DNA of 5,236 bases. Origin: an uncultured Clostridium sp. (GTDB lineage: Bacteria; Bacillota; Clostridia; Lachnospirales; Lachnospiraceae). The stretch lies in the NCBI GenBank assembly GCA_958442925.1, contig CAUCIO010000159.1, forward strand, positions 1 to 5,236, in the 5' to 3' direction. Below the pieces are notes generated by a model. It was not told the origin of the DNA and did no database searches. It was given only the letters and a program-made list of their open reading frames with translations. This document shows, in pieces, positions 1 through 5,236 of the stretch. Each line of letters starts with the position of its first letter. The stretch's first letter is position 1. A program made the translations under genes and the position numbers.

Positions 1-901
1 GGATACGCTGGGAGCCATGGTGCGCTCAGTGAGAGCCAATGGAACTCTTGCCCTGACTCAGGTAGGCGGCATGATGATGGAGGCCATTGAGGGAAGTTAC
101 TGCCAGATTTTAACAAGAGACGGCAGAAGGTTTACAGGAACGATCCAGACTAAGGAACCGTCTGTTCACGTATGGGATGACTGCAAGGAGTTAAAGCGCA
201 CAGAGGAGAACATGGAAGTCCGCCTGGATGAGATTGTAAGAACAAAGGAAGACGTGGAGCAGCTGGGAATCGGAGCAGGCGACTTTATCAGCTTTGATCC
301 GAAGTTTGTGATTACAGAGAGCGGTTTCATTAAATCCAGACATATGGATGATAAGGCCTCTGCAGCAGTGCTGTTAGGTCTGTTAAAATACATCCATGAC
401 ACAGGAAAGAAGCCGGTGCAGACACTGAAGCTTCTGATCAGCAACTACGAGGAGGTAGGCCACGGATGCAGCTACATTCCCCAGGATGTGGAGGAGCTGA
501 TTGCAGTAGATATGGGCTGTGTGGGAGACGATTTAAACGGAGATGAGTACCGGGTATCCATCTGTGCCAAGGATTCCAGAGGGCCTTATGACTTCGATAT
601 GACGAACCGTCTCATCGGACTGGCAAGAGAGTATGGAATCGGCTATACGGTGGACGTATTCCCCCACTATGGCTCTGACGTGTCCGCGGCTTATGCAGGC
701 GGCAATAACATCCGGGGCGCTCTTATTGGACAGGGTGTAAGTGCTTCCCATGGCCAGGAGAGAACCCATGTGAAGGGCCTGATGGAGACTTTTAAGCTGG
801 CAGCGGCTTATGCAGGCCTTTTAAATAAGGAAGAGGCTGAGACGGTTTTTGCAGATTTTAAAGGTACTCAGTCCATGGACGCTGGAAAGAGCGGGAGGTA
901 G
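1..901 (+). CDS. M42-family metallo-aminopeptidase (glutamyl aminopeptidase/endoglucanase-M-like), 5' end truncated by window
   Basis: Cytoplasmic di-metal aminopeptidase that trims N-terminal residues from peptides. The reading frame is open from base 2, and the codons at 2-16 read DTLGA before the Met at 17. This matches the family's HxDxxG metal motif, so the Met at 17 is internal and the first His ligand lies just outside the window. Numbering from that Met, the remaining ligands are visible: HMDDKAS at 109-115 (bridging Asp), NYEEVGHG at 143-150 (catalytic Glu plus ligand Glu), VDMG at 164-167 (Asp ligand) and SASHGQERTH at 242-251 (last His ligand). YGSDVSAA at 218-225 is also typical. 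Family members are about 340-360 residues, so roughly 50-60 residues are missing upstream. The gene ends 3 nt before hddC, and its stop codon touches the hddC ribosome binding site. The family call is firm; the exact peptide substrate cannot be read from sequence. Confidence 0.93.
   Translation, partial: DTLGAMVRSVRANGTLALTQVGGMMMEAIEGSYCQILTRDGRRFTGTIQTKEPSVHVWDDCKELKRTEENMEVRLDEIVRTKEDVEQLGIGAGDFISFDPKFVITESGFIKSRHMDDKASAAVLLGLLKYIHDTGKKPVQTLKLLISNYEEVGHGCSYIPQDVEELIAVDMGCVGDDLNGDEYRVSICAKDSRGPYDFDMTNRLIGLAREYGIGYTVDVFPHYGSDVSAAYAGGNNIRGALIGQGVSASHGQERTHVKGLMETFKLAAAYAGLLNKEEAETVFADFKGTQSMDAGKSGR
893..899 (+). promoter_or_regulatory. Ribosome binding site of hddC, overlapping the upstream stop codon
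   Basis: GGGAGGT lies 5 nt before the ATG at 905 and shares its last T with the TAG stop of the M42 peptidase gene (899-901). A ribosome finishing the peptidase would sit on this site, so translational coupling is plausible. It supports the ATG at 905 as the start. Confidence 0.75.
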
Positions 902-904
902 AAA

Positions 905-1624
905 ATGCAGGCAGTATTACTGGCAGGCGGACTTGGGACAAGGCTTCGCAGTGTGGTAAGCGACCGGCCTAAGCCCATGGCTCTGATTGAGGGAAAGCCC
1001 TTTATGGAGTATGTGATCCGGGGACTGGCCCGCCATGGAATTACAGATATTATTTTTGCCGTGGGCTATAAGGGCAGCATGGTGGAGGAGCATTTCAGGG
1101 ATGGAAGCGATATGGGAATCCATGTTTCCTACGCTTACGAGGAGGAGCTTCTGGGTACAGCCGGAGCTATTAAAAATGCCGGGAAATTTGTGACAGAGGA
1201 TCAGTTTTTCGTCCTGAATGCAGACACTTTCTATCAGCTGGATTACAGCCGCCTCACCTCCCTGGCTGGAGAGAAGAACCTGGATATGGTTCTGGTGCTG
1301 CGGGAAGTGGAGGACGTTTCCCGGTATGGCGCTGCAGTGCTGGAGAACCAGATGCTGACAGGATTTAATGAAAAACTGCAGGGGGCAGACGGGGAGAAGC
1401 GTCCAGGTACGATCAATGGAGGCGTCTACCTGATGAAAAAAAGCCTGTTAGATGAGATCCCGGAGGGAAAGGTATCTCTGGAACAGGAGATGATCCCCAG
1501 ATGGATGAGAGAAGGAAAGCGGTTAGGCGGGTTTGTCAATGACGGATATTTCATTGATATTGGAATCCCGGAGGATTACTTCCGTTTCCAGGATGATGTA
1601 AAGAAAGGAGTCGTTCAATGGTAA
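905..1624 (+). CDS. hddC: D-glycero-alpha-D-manno-heptose 1-phosphate guanylyltransferase (HddC-type nucleotidyltransferase)
   Basis: Cytoplasmic nucleotidyltransferase of 239 residues, about full length for HddC. It is expected to join GMP from GTP to D-glycero-alpha-D-manno-heptose 1-phosphate, giving the GDP-heptose donor. Visible motifs: nucleotide-binding LAGGLGTRL at 6-14, PKPM at 22-25 with the usual Lys, LGTAGAI at 83-89, NADTF at 105-109 carrying the metal-binding Asp (many relatives have NGD), NGGVY at 171-175, SLEQEMIP at 191-198 and FIDIGIPEDY at 216-225. A good ribosome binding site precedes the ATG. The last codons overlap the start of the GHMP kinase gene by 7 nt (ATGGTAA). The fold alone would also fit a glucose- or mannose-1-phosphate nucleotidyltransferase. 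The heptose assignment rests on overall resemblance to HddC and on the adjacent hddA and gmhB genes, and the choice of GTP follows from that assignment. Confidence 0.87.
   Translation: MQAVLLAGGLGTRLRSVVSDRPKPMALIEGKPFMEYVIRGLARHGITDIIFAVGYKGSMVEEHFRDGSDMGIHVSYAYEEELLGTAGAIKNAGKFVTEDQFFVLNADTFYQLDYSRLTSLAGEKNLDMVLVLREVEDVSRYGAAVLENQMLTGFNEKLQGADGEKRPGTINGGVYLMKKSLLDEIPEGKVSLEQEMIPRWMREGKRLGGFVNDGYFIDIGIPEDYFRFQDDVKKGVVQW
1604..1610 (+). promoter_or_regulatory. Ribosome binding site of hddA inside the hddC coding region
   Basis: AAAGGAG lies 7 nt before the ATG at 1618, within the last codons of hddC. Together with the ATGGTAA overlap it points to coupled translation of nucleotidyltransferase and kinase. 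Confidence 0.75.
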
Positions 1625-2688
1625 TTCGTGCGAAAGCGCCTCTGCGCGTCAGCTTTGGCGGCGGCGGAACCGATGTGGAACCCTTCTGCGTGGAGCAGGG
1701 AGGAGCTGTCATTGGAAGTACGATCAATAAATACGCATATTGTTCGATTATTCCCAGGGAGGACGATCAGATTATTGTTCACTCTCTGGACTTTGATATG
1801 ACAGTCAAATACAATGCCAGAGAAAATTACGTCTATGACGGACGTCTGGATTTAGTCACAGCTGCCTTAAAGGCTATGGATATTAATAAGGGCTGCGAGG
1901 TATATTTACAGTGCGATGCGCCGCCTGGATCCGGCCTTGGAACCTCCTCCACTGTGATGGTGGCTCTTCTGTCCGCTATGGCCAAGTGGAAGGGAATCGA
2001 GCTGGACGGCTATGGAATGGCAGATCTGGCCTACGGCGTGGAACGTCTGGATCTGGGAATTGCCGGGGGCTATCAGGATCAGTATGCGTCCACCTTCGGC
2101 GGTTTCAATTTTATTGAATTCCATGGCAGAAATAATGTGGTGGTAAACCCTCTGCGGATTAAGAAGGACATTATCCACGAACTTCAGTACAACCTGCTTT
2201 TGTGCTATACAGGAAATATCCACGTTTCCGCCAATATTATCAAGGATCAGGTGAGCAACTACAAAAAGCAGGATGCTTTCGATGCCATGTGCGAGGTGAA
2301 GGCCCTGGCCTATGCCATGAAAAATGAGCTGTTAAGAGGAAACCTTCACAGCTTTGGAAAGCTTCTGGACTATGGCTGGCAGAGCAAGAAGAGAATGAGC
2401 AGCAAGATTACCAATCCCCAGATTGACGAGCTTTACGACGAAGCCAAAAAGGCCGGCGCTCTGGGAGGAAAGCTGTTAGGCGCAGGCGGAGGAGGCTTCC
2501 TTCTCATGTACTGCCCCTATAATGTGAAGCATAAGGTGGCGGCCCGCATGGAGACAGTGGGAGGACAGCTGATGGACTGGAATTTTGAGCTACGGGGCGT
2601 GCAGAGCTGGTGCTGTGACGAGGACCGTTGGAAATATGATGAAGTAAAGGTTCAGATGCCCAACCGGGACTACACCTTTAAGATTTAG
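1618..2688 (+). CDS. hddA: D-glycero-alpha-D-manno-heptose 7-phosphate kinase (GHMP kinase family)
   Basis: Cytoplasmic sugar kinase of 356 residues that should phosphorylate C1 of D-glycero-D-manno-heptose 7-phosphate with ATP, giving the alpha 1,7-bisphosphate. The N-terminus has the HddA/fucokinase-type opening RAKAPLRVSFGGGGTD at 4-19. The GHMP phosphate-binding loop is PPGSGLGTSST at 102-112. GGYQDQYAS at 150-158 carries the likely catalytic Asp (154). The third GHMP motif, GGKLLGAGGGGFLLMY, is at 283-298. Length and motif spacing are normal and no key residue is missing. The gene overlaps hddC by 7 nt, and gmhB follows after 15 nt. Related GHMP enzymes include L-fucose and other sugar kinases, but the context of hddC and gmhB makes the heptose role much the best reading. 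In this pathway the separate HddA kinase marks the GDP-alpha-heptose branch; the ADP-beta-heptose branch uses the bifunctional HldE instead. Confidence 0.92.
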   Translation: MVIRAKAPLRVSFGGGGTDVEPFCVEQGGAVIGSTINKYAYCSIIPREDDQIIVHSLDFDMTVKYNARENYVYDGRLDLVTAALKAMDINKGCEVYLQCDAPPGSGLGTSSTVMVALLSAMAKWKGIELDGYGMADLAYGVERLDLGIAGGYQDQYASTFGGFNFIEFHGRNNVVVNPLRIKKDIIHELQYNLLLCYTGNIHVSANIIKDQVSNYKKQDAFDAMCEVKALAYAMKNELLRGNLHSFGKLLDYGWQSKKRMSSKITNPQIDELYDEAKKAGALGGKLLGAGGGGFLLMYCPYNVKHKVAARMETVGGQLMDWNFELRGVQSWCCDEDRWKYDEVKVQMPNRDYTFKI

Positions 2689-2692
2689 GAGG
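2686..2692 (+). promoter_or_regulatory. Ribosome binding site of gmhB formed partly from the hddA stop codon
   Basis: TAGGAGG contains the TAG stop of hddA (2686-2688) and a perfect AGGAGG core. The spacing to the ATG at 2704 is 11 nt, longer than usual. No alternative in-frame start codon lies between, so the ATG at 2704 is kept. Confidence 0.65.
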
Positions 2693-2703
2693 ACGACAGA
2701 GGC

Positions 2704-3321
2704 ATGCCGGAAAAAGGACGAAAAACGGTATTTCTGGACCGGGACGGGACTATGAACGAGGAGGTCAACTATCTTTACAGGCCAGAGGATTTAAAGCTGA
2801 TATCAGGCGTTCCCCAGGCAGTGAGACAGCTGAATGAGGCTGGTTTCCGTGTTGTGGTGGTGACAAACCAGGCTGGGGTAGCCAGAGGTTACTACGGGGA
2901 GGAGGACGTAAAGCTCCTCCACCAGTACCTGAATGAACTGCTGGGGACAGAGGGCGCTCATGTGGATGCATTTTATTACTGCCCCCACCATCCGGAGCAT
3001 GGAATCGGCCGGTATAAGCAGGAGTGCAGCTGCCGAAAGCCAGGAATCGGAATGTTTGAAGCAGCGGATCGGGACTGTCTGGTGGATCGGGCAAAGTCCT
3101 TCATGGTGGGAGATAAGCTGATTGATACAGAGGCAGGACACCGGTTTGGCGTCAGAAGTATTCTGGTGGGAACTGGATACGGGGCCGGGATCCGAAGACA
3201 GGAGGCAGAACGGGAGAATCCGGAAGAAACGCCTGGCTATGACTGGTATGCAGAGGACTTAAAAGCGGCAGCAGATCTGATCTGCAGACTGGACAGAGAG
3301 AGAAATGGAGAGGCAGGCTGA
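2704..3321 (+). CDS. gmhB: D-glycero-D-manno-heptose 1,7-bisphosphate 7-phosphatase (HAD-IIIA family)
   Basis: Cytoplasmic phosphatase of 205 residues that removes the C7 phosphate of heptose 1,7-bisphosphate, giving heptose 1-phosphate for HddC. HAD motif I is FLDRDGT at 10-16, with nucleophile Asp12 and general acid/base Asp14. Motif II is VTNQAG at 53-58. The GmhB zinc-binding insert is present: CPHHPEHG at 93-100 and CSCRKP at 108-113, giving Cys93, His95, Cys108 and Cys110 as ligands, with Lys112 as the motif III Lys. Motif IV is VGDKLID at 135-141. The length is near the family norm of about 190, with a slightly extended C-terminal tail rich in Glu and Arg. The zinc insert separates it from histidinol phosphatase only in part, since those are close relatives; placement directly after hddA and hddC favours the heptose role. 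The next gene begins 1 nt after the stop. Confidence 0.92.
   Translation: MPEKGRKTVFLDRDGTMNEEVNYLYRPEDLKLISGVPQAVRQLNEAGFRVVVVTNQAGVARGYYGEEDVKLLHQYLNELLGTEGAHVDAFYYCPHHPEHGIGRYKQECSCRKPGIGMFEAADRDCLVDRAKSFMVGDKLIDTEAGHRFGVRSILVGTGYGAGIRRQEAERENPEETPGYDWYAEDLKAAADLICRLDRERNGEAG
3307..3313 (+). promoter_or_regulatory. Ribosome binding site of the membrane glycosyltransferase-like gene
   Basis: GGAGAGG, inside the last codons of gmhB, lies 9 nt before the ATG at 3323. It supports 3323 over the next in-frame Met codon at 3341. The match to the consensus is moderate. Confidence 0.55.
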
Positions 3322-3322
3322 T

Positions 3323-5236
3323 ATGAAAAAGAAACGGATCATGGAATCCCTGTTGGCGCTGTTTTTGCTGATCCTGTCTGTCTTCTGCGTGGCGGCGCCT
3401 TTTGCTGCCCTTTTTACAGGGGACGGAACTTATTCATGGCAGTTCGGTGATCCGGCTACAAAGAAAATGATGGCCGAGATCGCCCTTCTTTTTGTTTTTC
3501 TGTCAGGATTTCTGCTTCTGGCAGGAAAGCCGTCTGTCCGATGGGGAGGCACAGCTGTTATCTGTCTGATATTTTGCTGGGCTCATGTGATTTTTCTTCC
3601 TATGGCAGTGTCGGCCTTATACCTGGGATATGTATTCCTGGCAGGCCGGTTTGTGAGGACAGCCCTGCTTGGACAAAAAGATATGGAAGACGGCTGGATG
3701 GCAGACTTTATTCTGGGAGTTTCTGCTGTTCTGTGCGCCTTCTGTCTGCTCAGTGCCTTTAAAATAGGAAGTATTGCTCAGCTGAAACTGTTTTCTGCTG
3801 TGTCGGGAGCAGCCCTTTACCTGTGGGCTGCCTTGTCAGGTGGTCTGCGCCGGGCAGTCTGCTGTCTGAAGGGCAGTTTTCAAAGAGACGGATTCCAGAA
3901 AAATGAATTCCAGAAAGGCGGATTGCAGGGAACGAACAGAATCCTCTGGTCTCTTCTGACAGCCTTCCTCATTGTCATGGTGCTTATTCAGGCGGGACGC
4001 ATGAACAATTCCCTGGATTTTGATACTCTGTGGTACGGTGTGCGCTCAGAATATGTGCTGAATAATGGAAACGGAATTTACGAAAATCCCGGAATGGTGG
4101 GGATGGCCTATGTATATGCCAAGGGCCTGGAAACCCTGGCCCTGCCTTTAAGCGATCTGGCCAGCCACAGCTATCTGCTGGCCCTGAATCTGTGGATAGC
4201 AGTTGCCGGCCTGGCTGGAGTTTACCGGCTGGCAGGTCTCTTCATGAACCGGATGTGGGCCTTCACAGCAGCAGCTCTGGTCAGCTGTATTCCAGGGATT
4301 ATGAATATGGCGATTTCTGCCAAGCCGGATGTGATTACCTGGACGCTCCAGATCTTTATGGTATATTACATGGCCTGTTATATTAAAAAGAGGAAGTTTG
4401 CTCTGCTGGCCATGAGCGGAGGCGCGTACCTGCTGTCTCTGACCATGAAATCTACGGCTCTTGTATTTTCTACGGCGATTTTTGGCATGAGCGGCCTGTA
4501 TCTTCTGGGAAGGAGGCTTCTGTCTCTGAAAGCGCCCTGGCGTCAGTGGCTTCTCATGGCGGCGCCTTTAGGAGCCCTTACTGGAATCTGGGCCAGAACC
4601 ATGATGATCACAGGGATGCCTGTGACCTCTGTGTTTACATCGATTTTTGAAAAGCTGGGATTTCAGATGAAATACCCCTTTGCCACAAGCGGTCTGCCTC
4701 AGAATTATGAGGAGGCCAGCAATCTGGCTGTACTGCTTCGGAGACTTTACCATATGCTTCTCATGCCTACAGGAAAGGACATGGGGCATGTGGTATTTGC
4801 CTGGGGAAGTCCCCTGATGCTGTTTCTCACAGGTATCTGCGCGGCGGCGGCTCTCCTTATGGCGGCAGACTGGAAGCGGAAAAAGGCAGAAAAAGGCAAA
4901 GGAGACGACAGGGAAAAAAAAGAAAAGTCAGACCGCAGCAGTCTCGCACTGTATGCCCATGTAGTGTTCTGGCCGTTCTTAGCTGTGAACCTGGTGAGTC
5001 TGGTGATGCTGTACCAGATAGACGGAAATTACTTTATGCTCCTTTACACGGGAATCATAATCGGCAGCCTGAGTTTGATGGCTGCCCTGAAGCAGGCGGG
5101 ACACAGCTGTTTTATGAGAGCTGTTTCCTGGATGCTGATTCCGATTATGGTTTTCAACGTGTTGATGACAGCCGAGTCCAACTGGGCGTGGAGTTTGGGC
5201 TTTTCCCAGATCCAGTGGGTGAACAAGGGGAGAGTC
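3323..5236 (+). CDS. Polytopic membrane protein, probable GT-C-fold glycosyltransferase (ArnT/PMT-like), 3' end beyond window
   Basis: Reading codon by codon from the ATG at 3323, the frame stays open for 638 codons to the window end, so the C-terminus is missing. A basic start (MKKKR) precedes the first hydrophobic segment at about 9-33. Further likely membrane segments, judged by eye, are near 50-69, 75-93, 94-112, 127-148, 152-173, 207-224, 280-300, 310-328, 337-353, 357-373, 377-396, 407-425, 492-513, 544-565, 570-590 and 596-615. With the N-terminus inside, the loop after the seventh segment is extracytoplasmic and holds SLDFDTLWYG at 230-239, like the acidic first-loop motif of GT-C enzymes. 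SAKPD at 332-336 and LTMKSTAL at 373-380 resemble the later conserved Asp and Lys motifs of that group. Such enzymes move a sugar from a polyprenyl-phosphate carrier to an acceptor outside the cell. Basic loops at 174-206 and 517-538 are predicted cytoplasmic. Placement 1 nt after gmhB suggests a role in surface glycan assembly. Donor and acceptor are unknown, and a non-enzymatic membrane role is not excluded. Confidence 0.72.
   Translation, partial: MKKKRIMESLLALFLLILSVFCVAAPFAALFTGDGTYSWQFGDPATKKMMAEIALLFVFLSGFLLLAGKPSVRWGGTAVICLIFCWAHVIFLPMAVSALYLGYVFLAGRFVRTALLGQKDMEDGWMADFILGVSAVLCAFCLLSAFKIGSIAQLKLFSAVSGAALYLWAALSGGLRRAVCCLKGSFQRDGFQKNEFQKGGLQGTNRILWSLLTAFLIVMVLIQAGRMNNSLDFDTLWYGVRSEYVLNNGNGIYENPGMVGMAYVYAKGLETLALPLSDLASHSYLLALNLWIAVAGLAGVYRLAGLFMNRMWAFTAAALVSCIPGIMNMAISAKPDVITWTLQIFMVYYMACYIKKRKFALLAMSGGAYLLSLTMKSTALVFSTAIFGMSGLYLLGRRLLSLKAPWRQWLLMAAPLGALTGIWARTMMITGMPVTSVFTSIFEKLGFQMKYPFATSGLPQNYEEASNLAVLLRRLYHMLLMPTGKDMGHVVFAWGSPLMLFLTGICAAAALLMAADWKRKKAEKGKGDDREKKEKSDRSSLALYAHVVFWPFLAVNLVSLVMLYQIDGNYFMLLYTGIIIGSLSLMAALKQAGHSCFMRAVSWMLIPIMVFNVLMTAESNWAWSLGFSQIQWVNKGRV
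3878..3937 (+). repeat. 15-nt in-frame tandem repeat, about 3.5 degenerate copies
   Basis: Four consecutive 15-nt units begin at 3878, 3893, 3908 and 3923 and encode FQRDG, FQKNE, FQKGG and LQGTN. Units 2 and 3 are closest at the DNA level, both starting TTCCAGAAA; units 1 and 4 are diverged. The repeat lies in a predicted cytoplasmic loop (residues 186-205) just before the seventh membrane segment of the glycosyltransferase-like protein. Because the unit is a multiple of three, copy-number change would keep the frame. Confidence 0.7.

Noticed and set aside
17..19. ATG at 17 as the start of the M42 peptidase
   Set aside because: The preceding in-frame codons (DTLGA) complete the conserved HxDxxG metal motif, and a start here would lose the first metal ligand and about 50-60 family residues. 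The gene begins upstream of the window.
1906..2223. Minus-strand frame of 105 codons opposite hddA, plus a plus-strand frame at 1911-2117
   Set aside because: Both overlap the conserved GHMP ATP-binding region of hddA and have no family resemblance of their own.
2765..3141. Two minus-strand reading frames of about 110 codons opposite gmhB
   Set aside because: They lie fully antisense to a gene with intact HAD and zinc motifs, and their translations are low-complexity and resemble no family I recognise. They are shadow frames.
3271..3285. Near-palindrome GCAGATC-T-GATCTGC near the end of gmhB
   Set aside because: The 1-nt centre cannot form a normal hairpin loop, there is no T-run, and it encodes ordinary residues of the gmhB C-terminus. 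An operator role cannot be supported.
3541..4386. Short plus-strand reading frames (3541-3762 and 4192-4386) inside the membrane protein region
   Set aside because: They are out of frame with the continuous 638-codon frame starting at 3323, which has the ribosome binding site, membrane helices and GT-C-like motifs.
4608..4625. Perfect 7-bp inverted repeat with a 4-nt loop (TCACAGG / CCTGTGA)
   Set aside because: It lies within the coding region of the membrane protein and has no following T-run, so it is not a convincing terminator and is probably chance.

Overview
The window looks like a piece of a low-to-mid GC Firmicute chromosome, most likely a gut-type clostridium (Lachnospiraceae). The reasons are the strong AGGAGG-type ribosome binding sites, tightly packed genes on one strand, roughly balanced base composition and the clostridial look of the M42 peptidase. 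This placement is inferred from gene style; no rRNA or other taxonomic marker is present. All genes are on the + strand, and every junction is short enough for a single transcription unit that enters from the left and leaves on the right. I see no promoter or terminator inside the window.

Layout: (1) bases 1-901, the C-terminal part of an M42-family metallo-aminopeptidase whose start lies before the window; (2) 905-1624, a sugar-1-phosphate nucleotidyltransferase of the HddC type; (3) 1618-2688, a GHMP kinase of the HddA type, overlapping hddC by 7 nt; (4) 2704-3321, a HAD-family phosphatase of the GmhB type; (5) 3323 to the window end, a large polytopic membrane protein of at least 638 residues that looks like a GT-C-fold glycosyltransferase and has no stop in the window.

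Genes 2-4 fit together as three of the four steps that turn sedoheptulose 7-phosphate into GDP-D-glycero-alpha-D-manno-heptose. HddA phosphorylates heptose 7-phosphate at C1, GmhB removes the C7 phosphate, and HddC transfers GMP to the C1 phosphate. The first enzyme, the isomerase GmhA, is not in the window. In Gram-positive bacteria this activated heptose is used for S-layer glycans or capsule-like surface polysaccharides. The membrane protein, 1 nt after gmhB, is a reasonable candidate for a downstream surface-glycan step, with its catalytic-looking acidic loop predicted outside the membrane.

The most interesting points are the GT-C-like protein with an apparent six-helix N-terminal extension, a 15-nt in-frame repeat in one of its cytoplasmic loops, an A8 tract in another, and the close linkage of a peptidase gene to a heptose cassette. 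Nothing in the window is clearly a new defence system or mobile element.
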